The notes under the pieces were generated by a model. The model was not told where the DNA came from, did not search any database, and was given only the letters and a program-made list of their open reading frames with translations. This document shows, in pieces, positions 44,060 to 53,032 of a stretch of DNA of 64,000 bases. The position numbers were made by a program, and so were the translations under genes. This DNA is from Chloroflexota bacterium. Its GTDB lineage: Bacteria > Chloroflexota > UBA11872 > VXOZ01. The first letter of the stretch is position 1. Each line of letters begins with the position of its first letter. The stretch covers positions 62,001 through 126,000 of the forward strand of contig JAAXIC010000017.1 in assembly GCA_012270555.1 (NCBI GenBank). The letters are read 5' to 3'.

Positions 44060-45169
44060 ATGGCTGACTTCGCACGCATAACGCAATCCATGTCCGAGCA
44101 GCGGCTCGAAGCCCTGATCACCCTCGGCATGCGCAATTGCGCCTATCTGGCCGGGACCATCAGCGAGGGTCCGTGGCTCAACGAACCGCAGGGCCTTGCG
44201 CCCTGGATGGCATGTCTGATTCCTCCCGATCGATCGTTTGCATTCGGTGGTATTCCCAAAGAAGCTGGCATACCGGTGGCGGGTTTCGCGCCCGACCACT
44301 CGCGGGCGGCGCGTCTAATAGAGCTTGCAAAACAGATGCGCCAGCGGAGCTTGGCACGGGCGCGCATCGGTTTGGACATGGACTTTGCGTCGGCAAGCGA
44401 CCTGGAGCGGCTGCAAGAGCTTTTGCCGGAGGCGACGTTTGTTTCCGCCGACCTGCTGCTTGCAAAAGCGCGGGCGTCCAAGACGCCGCAGGAATTAAAC
44501 TGGCTCCGCAAGGCGATTGCGGCTTCTGAAGCCGGCTACCGAGAAATGCTCAAGGAAGTCAAGGTAGGCATCTCGTTCCAAGACCTCGTCACGGTGTGGG
44601 CGAAAGCCGTGTTGGACAATGGCGCCTTGCCGATCAACACGTCGCCGGTGTCGTGGATGCTGCCCCACGGCGGCACAAGCCTGCGCGACCAGCCCAATGC
44701 GGCGGTCATTCGCGGACCTGGCATAGTGGAAGCTGGGCTTGTGTACCGCGTCGATCTTGCCGCCATATCGGGTGGCTACTTTTCTGATCAGAAGTTCAAC
44801 TTCAGCGTGGGCACGCCACGCAAAGAGAGCCTAGCCGTATGGCAGGAACACCGGGAGCGACAGCTCTTCATGGAGGAGTTTGTACGTCCAGGCAAGACCA
44901 AACGTGAGGTGTTCGAGGCGTGCCAGCGTGAATTTAAGGATACCGATGAGTACGCCTGGTGGATTCACGGCGTTGGTATGGACAAGCACGAGGAACCGTT
45001 GATCGGCAGCCTATTGCCCGCGGCCGTCGACGTCAGGCCGGAAATCACGTTTGCGGAAGGCAATGTGGTCTCGCTAGAGTCCTCGTGGCTTGAGGAGGAC
45101 ATGTACGTGCTTAGGCAAGATGGGTTTGAAAGGCTGGGGACGATACCGCAAGAAGTGGCGATTGTGTGA
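44060..45169 (+). CDS. M24-family metallopeptidase-like protein (Xaa-Pro peptidase/creatinase fold)
   Basis: The 369-residue protein has the pita-bread fold. The N-terminal creatinase-like domain occupies about 1-150. In the C-terminal domain the metal ligands of aminopeptidase P are visible: two Asp in VDLAAISGGYFSDQKF, His in WIHGVGMDKHEEP and two Glu in the AEGNVVSLESSWLEEDMY region. Creatinase itself lacks metal, so retention of the ligands favours a metallopeptidase. The ATG follows GAGAGGGAG. Context: downstream of the DUF3604 pair and upstream of a subtilase-like gene. The substrate, an Xaa-Pro peptide or other amide, is open. Confidence 0.85.
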   Translation: MADFARITQSMSEQRLEALITLGMRNCAYLAGTISEGPWLNEPQGLAPWMACLIPPDRSFAFGGIPKEAGIPVAGFAPDHSRAARLIELAKQMRQRSLARARIGLDMDFASASDLERLQELLPEATFVSADLLLAKARASKTPQELNWLRKAIAASEAGYREMLKEVKVGISFQDLVTVWAKAVLDNGALPINTSPVSWMLPHGGTSLRDQPNAAVIRGPGIVEAGLVYRVDLAAISGGYFSDQKFNFSVGTPRKESLAVWQEHRERQLFMEEFVRPGKTKREVFEACQREFKDTDEYAWWIHGVGMDKHEEPLIGSLLPAAVDVRPEITFAEGNVVSLESSWLEEDMYVLRQDGFERLGTIPQEVAIV

Positions 45170-45180
45170 GAATGAAGACT

Positions 45181-45223
45181 GGATTCCTCGGTTTCCCAAC
45201 CGCGCTTTCGCCGGAATGACGGA
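45181..45223. repeat. Dispersed CCGGCGAAA-type repeat (copy 1)
   Basis: The stretch GGATTCCTCG...GCTTTCGCCGGAATGACGGA is the reverse-orientation relative of the element at 46729-46782. It matches a widespread intergenic repeat whose core is TCATTCCGGCGAAAGC. Confidence 0.6.
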
Positions 45224-45336
45224 GGGAGGTTGTCACTCCTCGGGCTAGTGTCGCCCTTACGAGAGGAAGCGATTTCACCAAAGTTCGCCAATACTATAGA
45301 TCAACCAGATAATAAGAGCTACGAAAGGGAAAACCT

Positions 45337-46677
45337 ATGGCCATTGCAGAGAAGCAGAGCGGCGTGCTGCCGGAGGGTGTGCGTGAGCCCTATGATTGGG
45401 CGCTGGATCAAATGCGGATACCGGAAGCCCATGCCATTACGCAAGGCAGTCCCGATGTCATTGTGGCGGTGATCGATCTCGGCTACCGCTTCCATCCCGA
45501 CCATGAGGGCCATCTATGGGTTAACCCGCGTCCCACGCGGGGTGACATCCATGGCTGGGACTTCGCGGAGGAAGACGCCACGCTTGAGTACGAGGGGATG
45601 CGCTCAGATGCCACCTACCAGCGCGGGCACCACGCGTTCGTCGTCGGGGAAGTGGCGGTAACGGCGCCCAAGTGTCCCATCATGGTCCTGCGTGTGGGCT
45701 ACGAGCCCCACCATCAGAAGAGCTGGCCGCGCGCCATACGCTACGCGGTCGACCACGGCGCTAAGGTGCTGATCATGCCCCACGGGTATATCACGCTGGA
45801 CCATACCGACGGCGTGCCATTGTTCTATAAGGGTACGGACTTCAATTATCCCTACGACAACATCGGCTTGATCGAGGCCATGGACTACGCCTACCAGTCG
45901 GGTTCCCTGATCTTCAAGGGGACGGCGGACAATCGCGGGCGGCGGGTGGCCACCGTGAATGCCGGCCTGGATAGTGTCTTCGCTGTCGGCTCGACGAACC
46001 GGCATGGCCGGGCGGCGAACATTGCGGCGTCGGCGGACTATGCGGAAGCGGCCACGCCCGGCGGCGAACGCCATACGGATGACCCGACTGATTCGATTTG
46101 GGGCACCGGCGGCGACCACGACTACATTCCTTTTCAGGGCGGATGCATGGCGTCCGCCTTTGGCGGCGGCGTCGCGGCGCTGGCGTTTTCCCAGTACCCA
46201 CACCTCTCAAATCGCGAAATCCGGGAGATTCTGCGCAATACGTCCCAGGGAACCGGCTGGGATCCATTGCTCGGCCACGGTATTTTCGATGCCTACCGGG
46301 CGGTTTCGCTGAAGCCGGAGGAACTTTCGCCTGGCCTACGCATCGATCGGGAAGCTTCGCAGGTGCGGCACGAAAACGGACAGCTAGTGGCGGAGATTGT
46401 TGTTGAGAACACCGGCGTCTACGACGTTTCCCGCATGCTAACGGTTGCCTTCAATGGCGATCCGAAAACTGCCCCCGATTCCGGTGGTACCCGGGAGGAA
46501 GCGAACATCCTTATCCGACGGCAAATCGGACATTGCATTGCGGTGGCGACGGGTCTCGAGCGGGTGCGCGTGTCCTTGGAGTTGGACGGTGATGCACAAT
46601 CCGATGAGGTCTGGGTGCAGGTCAACCCGCTGGACCTCGGCATGGCGGGGGTCTACGATTCAGCACGGATATTCTAA
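45337..46677 (+). CDS. Subtilisin-like protease fold (S8) with Cys in place of the catalytic Ser
   Basis: The 446-residue protein has a subtilase-like core. It shows Asp47 in VIVAVIDLGYRFHPDH, His98 in YQRGHHAFVVGEVA and Asn199 in KGTADNRGRR. The Ser motif GTSMAxP is replaced by GGCMASAFGGG with Cys270. A jelly-roll-like C-terminal domain (about 320-446) follows. There is no signal peptide, so the protein is cytoplasmic or exported by an unusual route. A Ser to Cys substitution usually cripples subtilases, although a cysteine-dependent activity is possible. The gene is downstream of the M24 gene and may share its transcript (gap 167 bases). Confidence 0.85.
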   Translation: MAIAEKQSGVLPEGVREPYDWALDQMRIPEAHAITQGSPDVIVAVIDLGYRFHPDHEGHLWVNPRPTRGDIHGWDFAEEDATLEYEGMRSDATYQRGHHAFVVGEVAVTAPKCPIMVLRVGYEPHHQKSWPRAIRYAVDHGAKVLIMPHGYITLDHTDGVPLFYKGTDFNYPYDNIGLIEAMDYAYQSGSLIFKGTADNRGRRVATVNAGLDSVFAVGSTNRHGRAANIAASADYAEAATPGGERHTDDPTDSIWGTGGDHDYIPFQGGCMASAFGGGVAALAFSQYPHLSNREIREILRNTSQGTGWDPLLGHGIFDAYRAVSLKPEELSPGLRIDREASQVRHENGQLVAEIVVENTGVYDVSRMLTVAFNGDPKTAPDSGGTREEANILIRRQIGHCIAVATGLERVRVSLELDGDAQSDEVWVQVNPLDLGMAGVYDSARIF

Positions 46678-46728
46678 GTCTGTGAGAGGCAAAGCACACT
46701 TGCTCTCGTCAGCGAATTGGCGACTTTC

Positions 46729-46782
46729 CGTCACTCCGGCGAAAAGCCTGCCCCGTACTCGATACGGGGCCGGAGTCCAGGG
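46729..46782. repeat. Dispersed CCGGCGAAA-type repeat with internal hairpin (copy 2)
   Basis: CGTCACTCCGGCGAAAAGCC is followed by the hairpin GCCCCGTA-CTCGA-TACGGGGC (46750-46770) and then CCGGAGTCCAGGG. The outer ends are partly complementary. A related sequence in the other orientation lies at 45181-45223. The core resembles the TCATTCCGGCGAAAGC family found between genes in many bacteria. Confidence 0.75.
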
Positions 46783-46847
46783 AGCACACACGGAGGCCAG
46801 TCCCGCATCGAGCAAATGTTCGGCATTGCGGTACGTAGTGGCGGCCA

Positions 46848-46868
46848 GCGCAGGTTGCAAACCTGCGC
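46848..46868. repeat. Dispersed palindrome GCGCAGGTT-N3-AACCTGCGC (copy 2)
   Basis: This is the same 9+9 base palindrome as at 15149 and 56966, here with GCA at the centre and the shared 3' flank TACCGGAG. Confidence 0.8.
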
Positions 46869-46988
46869 TACCGGAGTGATTACGTCTAGAACTGTCTATT
46901 GCACGGCATCGGCAGAGAAGCTTTATAGGGCTCCCACTTGCGGCTTGCTGATTAGGTGACCCGTAGTTCGTGGGGTGAATGGGAACAT

Positions 46989-48011
46989 ATGCGTATCACA
47001 TCCGTAGAGGTAGTCCCGTGGAAAGACGACGCCTCGTTCGTCTACTCAGTGGTCTTTGACGAAGGAACCGTCGATTGCCTGGCAAATGCCTTCCCGCTTG
47101 GGAAGCAATATGACATTCCCGGTGACGTCGCGGTTGTAGCCGGACAGCTGGGCGAGAAGCGCCACGTCGAGCGCAGTTCGCTCAATGACTACTTCCACAT
47201 GGGGCCGGAGCACTTGAAGTTTCTCCTCTCCCAGGGCTGGAGCGTGAGCAATCACAGCTATTCGCATCCGCCTCTGCGGGATCCGAGCAGCATTGACTAC
47301 GAACAAGAGATCGTGGAGTCCTACCACGTGCTGGAGCGCGCGCTCGGGCAGCCGGCGCCGGTGTTCTCCTCATGGAATAGCTTTGAGGTATATGACACGG
47401 TGCGGGCATGGGTGGAGCGCACGCCGGGCTATCTTGCTCTGACACGCGCGTCCAACGATGCCGAGCACATCAATGAGCCGGACTTCGACCCCTTCAGCAT
47501 TTGGCGCAACCGTCTTTCTGAGGATGACGAGATAGAATTTCTGCCGCCGTGGCTCTCGCGCGCCGGGTTCGAGCCGGCGCGCGTGCACGGCAAGTGGTTG
47601 GTCGACGTCACGCACCTGGTTATGTACAAGACGCCGCAGGGGCACAAGTGTATTTCGCCTTATGCGTTGGAAGGTCGATTCGACCAGATGCGCACGCACT
47701 TTGGCGACAGCATGTGGGCCGCTAATCCCGATGACGTGGTGCGCTACCGGTACCTGCGCCGTCATTGCTTGCCCACCATAGAGCAGGAATCAGATTCTCG
47801 CGCCACCATCACGTTGAGATTCCCAGAGTTGCCGCCGCAGATTGAGGAAGGCGAGTTGACGTTCCTTGTCTCGCTTGCGGATGACCATGGCCCGGTGAAA
47901 GCGAGCGGGCCTAATGGCACCATTGATGTCGTGCTGGCTGGAGAGCGGCGGCTGCGGTTTACATCCCGGGTGTCTGACGAAACACAGATTTTACTTACGA
48001 GCGGCAGTTAG
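46989..48011 (+). CDS. Polysaccharide deacetylase (NodB)-like protein
   Basis: The 340-residue protein has NodB-like features. VVFDEGTVD (21-29) matches the catalytic/metal Asp motif (normally FDDG), and NHSYSHP (88-94) supplies the HxxxH metal histidines. The N-terminal half should form the deformed barrel. The C-terminal half (VDVTHLVMYKT, RATITLRFPELPPQI) is beta-rich. The start ATG at 46989 has GGGAAC just before it; the frame opens 33 bases earlier. The substitution of Glu for the second Asp may affect metal binding. Substrate and cellular site are unclear, as there is no signal peptide. Confidence 0.72.
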   Translation: MRITSVEVVPWKDDASFVYSVVFDEGTVDCLANAFPLGKQYDIPGDVAVVAGQLGEKRHVERSSLNDYFHMGPEHLKFLLSQGWSVSNHSYSHPPLRDPSSIDYEQEIVESYHVLERALGQPAPVFSSWNSFEVYDTVRAWVERTPGYLALTRASNDAEHINEPDFDPFSIWRNRLSEDDEIEFLPPWLSRAGFEPARVHGKWLVDVTHLVMYKTPQGHKCISPYALEGRFDQMRTHFGDSMWAANPDDVVRYRYLRRHCLPTIEQESDSRATITLRFPELPPQIEEGELTFLVSLADDHGPVKASGPNGTIDVVLAGERRLRFTSRVSDETQILLTSGS

Positions 48012-48124
48012 CAGCAAGACTGCAGGGGTGGGGAGCGCCGCTTGGCACGTGGAATGCCCCACGCTGGGCCCGGGACTATTGCCGATTGAACAGTTGCCTT
48101 GCAGGGCAAAGTGCTGTAATCGGC

Positions 48125-49258
48125 TTACCAGTCCGTCAACGACCCGTCGTCGCGATGCAGGCGGGCGTGTTCCGAGTACTGATAGGGATACTGCTTGGCC
48201 GCCTCGGCGTTGAACTCGATGCCAATGCCGGGCACGTCGGCGGGATAGAGGTGTCCGGCCTCCACGCGGCACTGCGTGGGAAAGATATCGGTCATGGCGG
48301 GCGGGATCATCGAGAGTTCCTGAATGCCGAAATTGGGAATGCACAGGTCGAGTTGCACGCTGGCGGCGGTGTTCACGGGGCCCAACGGGTTGTGCAAGGC
48401 CGAGTCAATGTAGTGCACCTCGCTCATAGCTAAGATCTTCTTGCCCTCGGTTATGCCACCAACCAAGCCGAGGTCAGCGCGCATGTAGTCGATCAACTCG
48501 TTCTCGATGAGCTCGCGGAACTGCCACTTCGTGATGAGCTGCTCGCCGGTGGCAATGGGCACGCTCGTGTGATGCCGCAGGTTGGCGAACGACTGCGGGT
48601 TCTCCGAACGAATGGGGTCTTCGATGAAAAAGGGGCGCAGCGGCTCAAGTCGTTTACATAACTGTATAGCCCACGTGGGGTTGAGGCGCGTGTGCACGTC
48701 GAGGGCGATTTCGATTTCGTGCCCCACGGTCTCGCGCACCGCTTGAAACGCTTCCTCAGCGTCACACACGGCTCGCGCCGGTTCCAGAATGCCGCCCGGT
48801 TCGTTGGGCAGACCAAAGCGCACGACTTCAAAACCTTCATCCACGCGCGACTGCGCGGCTTGCGCATATGCCTCCGGGCTGTCTCCGCTAAAGTGGGCGT
48901 AGCAACGCACCTTGTCGCGGGTCCTGCCGCCGAGCAGTTGGTACGTTGGGACTTCAAGAGCTTTACCGAGCAGGTCCCACAGGGCGATGTCGAGGGCGGA
49001 AATCGTGGCCGTGAGCACCGGGCCCGCACGCCAGAAGTTGCCGCGAAAGTGGTCCTGCCAGATGTGCTCGATGCGCGCGGGGTCTTGTCCGATGAGCAGC
49101 GGCCGGTAGTGCTCCACGGCTGCTGCCACCGCCTTGTCCTTGCCGGAACATCCGGACTCGCCGATGCCGTAGAGTCCGTTCTCCTCGGTAACGGTGACAA
49201 AGGTGTAATTGCGCGAACCGTTATTCACGATGTGGGTCTGGACGTCGCTGATCTTCAT
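48125..49258 (-). CDS. Enolase-superfamily dehydratase (mannonate/galactonate dehydratase-like)
   Basis: The 377-residue enolase-superfamily protein has GESGCSGKDKAV in the capping domain. In the barrel it has the metal Asp in IALDVHTRLNP, Glu in FFIEDPIRSEN and Glu in IATGEQLITKW, with a His in DSALHNPLGPV. The DVHxR and NFGIQE elements match the mannonate/galactonate dehydratase group more than mandelate racemase. The KxK position reads VVRFGLP, so the first base differs. These enzymes dehydrate sugar acids to 2-keto-3-deoxy acids. The ATG follows AGGAGG. It is not in an operon with the other enolase-superfamily gene at 7.2 kb. Confidence 0.9.
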   Translation of the reverse strand: MKISDVQTHIVNNGSRNYTFVTVTEENGLYGIGESGCSGKDKAVAAAVEHYRPLLIGQDPARIEHIWQDHFRGNFWRAGPVLTATISALDIALWDLLGKALEVPTYQLLGGRTRDKVRCYAHFSGDSPEAYAQAAQSRVDEGFEVVRFGLPNEPGGILEPARAVCDAEEAFQAVRETVGHEIEIALDVHTRLNPTWAIQLCKRLEPLRPFFIEDPIRSENPQSFANLRHHTSVPIATGEQLITKWQFRELIENELIDYMRADLGLVGGITEGKKILAMSEVHYIDSALHNPLGPVNTAASVQLDLCIPNFGIQELSMIPPAMTDIFPTQCRVEAGHLYPADVPGIGIEFNAEAAKQYPYQYSEHARLHRDDGSLTDW

Positions 49259-49420
49259 GGCTTACCTCCTATGCAAACGTGCCGGTGCATGGTACAGCAG
49301 TCGGTTTCGGAGACAGGTAGCAGGAAATCATGATGTAGGTTCCAAACCGCCGCGCGATTGTAATTGTATCGTGTAACGGGCAACCACAAGGGCTGCCCCT
49401 ACCGCTTTCAAGGCGGGATC

Positions 49421-50611
49421 CTAGGCCAGCTCTTGCAGCCGCTCCAGGGCTTCCTGCAGCTTCTCGCGGCTGGTGGCGTACGACATGCGCAGGTAGCCGT
49501 CGGCAAGGAACGAGGACCCTGGCACGGTAGCAACGTGGGCTTCCTCCAGCAGACGGTCGGCGACCGCCATATCCTGCTCATCTCCTTTGACTTGCGGAAA
49601 GGCATAGAACGCCCCACCGGGCAGCGCGCACGTATACCCAAGGTCACGCAGGCCTTCGACGAGCAGCGTACGACGCGCGCTAAACTCGGCAACCATCTCC
49701 TGCACGCAGTCCTGCGGACCGGTAAGCGCGGCAATGGCGGCCTTTTGGGCGGCAGACGTCGGATTGCTCGTGATCTGCGTCATCAAGTCGTTGATGGCCT
49801 TGATTACCGGTTCCGGGCCCGCCACATAGCCCAGGCGCCAGCCCGTCATGGCGTAGGTCTTGGAGACCGTATTGACCGTAATGACGTTGGCCTTCTCATC
49901 CGCCCCCATAGAAGCGGGCGACAGGTGTTCCGTAGCGCCGTAAAGGAAGTGCTCGTACGTCTCGTCGGCGATGAAATAGATGCCCCGTTCCACGCACGCC
50001 TGTGCGAGTTTGCGAATTTCTGCGGGATCGGCCACCTCGCCGGTGGGGTTGCACGGCGAGTTAAGGAGTATAGCGCGGGTCTTGGGCGTGATGCGCTCCA
50101 CCAGCGGGTCAGCCGTAATTGAGAACGGCGAGGCGAGGGGAACCGTAACGGGATTCCCTTGCGCAAGTTTGATTTGTTCGAGGAAAGTCGGCCAGGTCGG
50201 CGCGTGCACGATCACCTCATCACCGGGATCGCAGATGGCGAGGAAGACGTTGCATACGGCCTGCTTCCCGCCGACGCACGCCACGACTTCGTTCGGGCTG
50301 TAGTCGACTCCGTTCTCGCGGGAGAGCTTTTCCGCGATGGCTTCCTTGAGTTCAGGAATGCCGCCGGCGGGCGTATATTTGTTGAAGCCTTCCTGAATCG
50401 CGGCAATGGCAGCTTCCTTGATGTGATCCGGTGTATCAAAGTCCGGTTCGCCGACGGAGAGGTTGATGACGTCAATGCCCGACCGCACCATGGCTTTGGC
50501 CTTGGCGTCCATCGCCATCGTCGGCGAAGGTGTCAGATTCAGTATGCGGTCGGCGACGGCCTGCGCGGTGCGAGGGGGTGCCACGAGCGGATTGCCTCCA
50601 GATGCTCTCAT
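49421..50611 (-). CDS. Aspartate-type PLP aminotransferase (class I/II)
   Basis: The 396-residue class I/II aminotransferase has VINLSVGEPDFDTPDHI near the N-terminus, NKYTPAGGIPELKEAIA, the PLP-binding region NPCNPTGEVADPAEI and the Schiff-base Lys in NTVSKTYAMTGWRLGY. Arg in YLRMSYATS binds the substrate carboxylate. It is most like AspC-type prokaryotic aspartate (or aspartate/prephenate) aminotransferases. The gene stands alone on the minus strand between the dehydratase-like and ychF genes. Confidence 0.93.
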   Translation of the reverse strand: MRASGGNPLVAPPRTAQAVADRILNLTPSPTMAMDAKAKAMVRSGIDVINLSVGEPDFDTPDHIKEAAIAAIQEGFNKYTPAGGIPELKEAIAEKLSRENGVDYSPNEVVACVGGKQAVCNVFLAICDPGDEVIVHAPTWPTFLEQIKLAQGNPVTVPLASPFSITADPLVERITPKTRAILLNSPCNPTGEVADPAEIRKLAQACVERGIYFIADETYEHFLYGATEHLSPASMGADEKANVITVNTVSKTYAMTGWRLGYVAGPEPVIKAINDLMTQITSNPTSAAQKAAIAALTGPQDCVQEMVAEFSARRTLLVEGLRDLGYTCALPGGAFYAFPQVKGDEQDMAVADRLLEEAHVATVPGSSFLADGYLRMSYATSREKLQEALERLQELA

Positions 50612-50751
50612 ACGGAAGATCGTTCACTGGTGATTATATATCCATGCGGGATGGTTTGGAAAAGGGCGCCGTGCGGCATTTCGCCGACTGGCGCGAATTG
50701 TACGGCACAGGTGTTGCCTAATCTTCTCTGGTTACGGCTGTCAGGGATGTT

Positions 50752-50788
50752 CACCCTCACCCCGGCCCTCTCCCAGCGGGAGAGGGGG
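50752..50788. repeat. CCCTCTCC/GGGAGAGGG hairpin repeat (copy 3)
   Basis: CACCCTCACCCCGGCCCTC continues into TCCCAGCGGGAGAGGG. It is the same family as at 26656 and 26781, here between the aminotransferase and ychF genes, where it may also terminate ychF transcription. Confidence 0.8.
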
Positions 50789-50809
50789 TTATCTCGTCCC
50801 AATTGGGAG

Positions 50810-51874
50810 TCAACGGGTGAATAGGATGTAGAGCACGTCGCCGTCTTGCACGATGTAGTCGCGGCCTTCCTGGCGCACGAGTCCGTGTTTGCGCGCGTCG
50901 CCGTAGCCGTTGTGTTCGACCAACTGGTCCCATGCAATCACTTCCGCCCGCGCGAACCCCCGCGCCATGTCGGTGTGGATCTTGCCGGCGGCATCTTGCG
51001 CTCTCGTGCCTTGCGGAATTGCCCACGCGCGCACTTCCTTCTCATTGAGCGTATAGAAGTGGATCAGGCCCAAGAGCGCATGCGACTCGTGAACGACCCG
51101 CGCCGCGCCCGCTTCATCAAGGCCTAAGTCCTCGCGAAAGAGGTCGGCTTCTTCCTGCGGTAGCTGCGCGATCTCCATCTCCAATTGCGCGCAGAGGCTG
51201 ATGACCGTGGTCTGCGCGTATGTGTACGCGGCGCGGACGTTCGCGGCCAATTCGTCAGCCTGCGACACCTGCTCTTCAGAGAGATTGAGGACAACCAGAG
51301 TAGGCTTCATTGTGAGGAATTGGAACCCGCGGATTGCCTGTTCTTCGTCGGCGGCTAAGTCGAGTGCGCGTGCCGGTATGCCCTCTTCGAGCGCACTTTG
51401 CATGCGTTCCAAAAGACTCTGTTCACGCTCGAGGAAAAGGCGTTCGGCTGCCGGGGCCGTGCGCCACTGTTGCGCGATCCGCTGCAGGCGGCTTTCCACG
51501 ATTTGCAGGTCCGGAAAGATGAGGTCCAGATGAATGCTTTCCAGTTCGGCAGCGGGATCCTGTGTCCCACTGAAGGCTCCGAGGACGATGAGCAGCGCGT
51601 CCACGGTGCGGAGCGTCCCTACCCAGGCGGCTTCCTTTTCTTGCCTGCCAAATCCCGCCCCGGGAAAGTCCAGGTACTGCACTTCCGTGGGGATACATAA
51701 TTCGGTCTCGAACAGCGTGCAGAGCGCTTCGAGGCGCGCGTCGGGGAGACGTACGGTGGCGAGGGTTGGTTCGAGGCCGTGCGCTTGGTGGTGCTGTTCC
51801 GCCGCGTCCCCCGCTAAGGCGTTGAAGACGGTGGTCTTGCCGGCGAACGGCAGCCCGACGATGCCAATTTGCAT
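50810..51874 (-). CDS. ychF: Obg-like ATPase YchF
   Basis: The 354-residue YchF ATPase has the P-loop GLPFAGKTT (7-15). A G-domain includes YLDFPGAGF (switch II DxxG region), and a coiled-coil insert follows. A C-terminal TGS-like domain contains YTLNEKEVRAWAIPQGTRAQDAAG and HTDMARGFARAEV. YchF/OLA1 binds ATP rather than GTP, associates with ribosomes and responds to oxidative stress. The P-loop reads PFAGKT where most members have PNVGKS. Here it is a monocistronic minus-strand gene. Confidence 0.94.
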   Translation of the reverse strand: MQIGIVGLPFAGKTTVFNALAGDAAEQHHQAHGLEPTLATVRLPDARLEALCTLFETELCIPTEVQYLDFPGAGFGRQEKEAAWVGTLRTVDALLIVLGAFSGTQDPAAELESIHLDLIFPDLQIVESRLQRIAQQWRTAPAAERLFLEREQSLLERMQSALEEGIPARALDLAADEEQAIRGFQFLTMKPTLVVLNLSEEQVSQADELAANVRAAYTYAQTTVISLCAQLEMEIAQLPQEEADLFREDLGLDEAGAARVVHESHALLGLIHFYTLNEKEVRAWAIPQGTRAQDAAGKIHTDMARGFARAEVIAWDQLVEHNGYGDARKHGLVRQEGRDYIVQDGDVLYILFTR

Positions 51875-52285
51875 CTACTTACCTTGCGGATTGCATGGAA
51901 TTGCTCGACTAGCGCGCAGCTAAGGGATATTCGTCACAACAAGGCTGCGAATCGCAAAAGAATTATGGGAGCCAGGAGAGTGCGGTCGTACTCTTACGCG
52001 GTTGTGCGGCCTGTTAGCGCACTGCCGCAGCCTGGCATCCGTTAGGTATTGTATGCCCCGATAACCGGAGCGACAAGCGAGGTTGTTTTGCCTAAGTTGC
52101 TACGCTATCATCATTCTAGTTGTCGCACTGCATTGCGTTTGGGCACGGCGACGGGCGTATAGGGGGGGACTCTCCGCGTGTCGCAGACAATCGACGCAAG
52201 TACCTCGGTGCAATGGGAGTCCAACGATTGCAAGTGCTTAGAGTTTTTGACAAGACTGTAGAACGTTGAGTTTGGAGGTAGTAGC
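51875..52285. other. Divergent intergenic region
   Basis: This is 411 bases between ychF and the maleate-isomerase-like operon with no supported gene. TTGACA occurs at 52247-52252, but no -10 box follows at the expected distance. GGAGGT at 52275-52280 is the ribosome site of the rightward gene. Otherwise nothing recognisable is seen. Confidence 0.5.
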
Positions 52286-53029
52286 ATGTTTGGTTGGCGC
52301 GGACGCATTGGTTTGCTCGTTCCGTCGGTGAATACGGTAGTGGAGCCGGAAGGCTGCGCGCTGCTGCCGGACGGTTACGCCGTCTACGCGACGCGCATGC
52401 GCAATTCTCGCTCGGACGCCGACGACATGGCGCAGATGTGCGCGCACGTGGACCGTGGGGTAGATGAGCTGCTCAGCGCGAATGTGGATGCTATCGCATT
52501 TGCCTGTACTGCGGGCAGTTTCTTTGAAGGCGCCGACGGCGAAGAGGCGCTGCGCGAACGTTTGCGGGGCGGCAGCCAGATTGAGGCAGTGACTACTGCC
52601 GGCGCAGTTGCCGGGGCTTTGCGGTCTTTGGATGCGCAGCGCGTGGCCATGGTGACACCCTATATTCCTGAACTGAACGACCTGGAGGTCAAGTTTCTGC
52701 AGGATTGGGGTTTCGACGTGGTGAGCCAGGCCGGCATGAGCATTCTCACGGCGTTCGACATTGGTGTAGTTCCGCTTGAGGAAACCTATCGCTTTGCCCG
52801 CGAACACGCCGCCGCTGATGCCGATGCGCTCTTCATTAGCTGCACCAACCTCCGCACCATGGACGTAATCCAGGCGCTCGAAGAGGACTTGGGCATACCG
52901 GTAGTGACGAGCAATCAGGCCACCTACTGGCAGTGCCTACGCTCTTTGGGGCATACAGCGGCGATACCCGGCTATGGCAGGCTGTTCGAACTGCTTCCCG
53001 CGGCCCGGCCCGTGCCTGTGACCGTCTAG
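52286..53029 (+). CDS. Maleate cis-trans isomerase / Asp-Glu racemase superfamily protein
   Basis: The 247-residue protein matches maleate isomerase and arylmalonate decarboxylase-like members of the Asp/Glu racemase superfamily. The two catalytic cysteines are in AFACTAGSFF and ISCTNLRTMD. PSVNTVVEPE near the start is the carboxylate-binding segment. The GGAGGT ribosome site lies 7 bases before the ATG. It starts an operon with hyuA-like (3-base gap) and hyuB-like genes. In that setting it may equally be a hydantoin racemase-like enzyme. Relation of substrate to hydantoins or maleate is undetermined. Confidence 0.87.
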   Translation: MFGWRGRIGLLVPSVNTVVEPEGCALLPDGYAVYATRMRNSRSDADDMAQMCAHVDRGVDELLSANVDAIAFACTAGSFFEGADGEEALRERLRGGSQIEAVTTAGAVAGALRSLDAQRVAMVTPYIPELNDLEVKFLQDWGFDVVSQAGMSILTAFDIGVVPLEETYRFAREHAAADADALFISCTNLRTMDVIQALEEDLGIPVVTSNQATYWQCLRSLGHTAAIPGYGRLFELLPAARPVPVTV

Positions 53030-53032
53030 GCG

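Larger units (their letters stand above)
46678..46988. other. Repeat-bearing intergenic region
   Basis: This 311-base gap between two plus-strand genes holds two dispersed repeats (46729-46782 and 46848-46868). No coding frame there is convincing. The first repeat contains the strong hairpin GCCCCGTA/TACGGGGC (46750-46770), which may end the subtilase transcript. Confidence 0.7.

Noticed and set aside
44060-45169. Creatinase
   Set aside because: The M24 metal ligands are retained, whereas creatinase is metal-free, so a metallopeptidase-like role is more likely.
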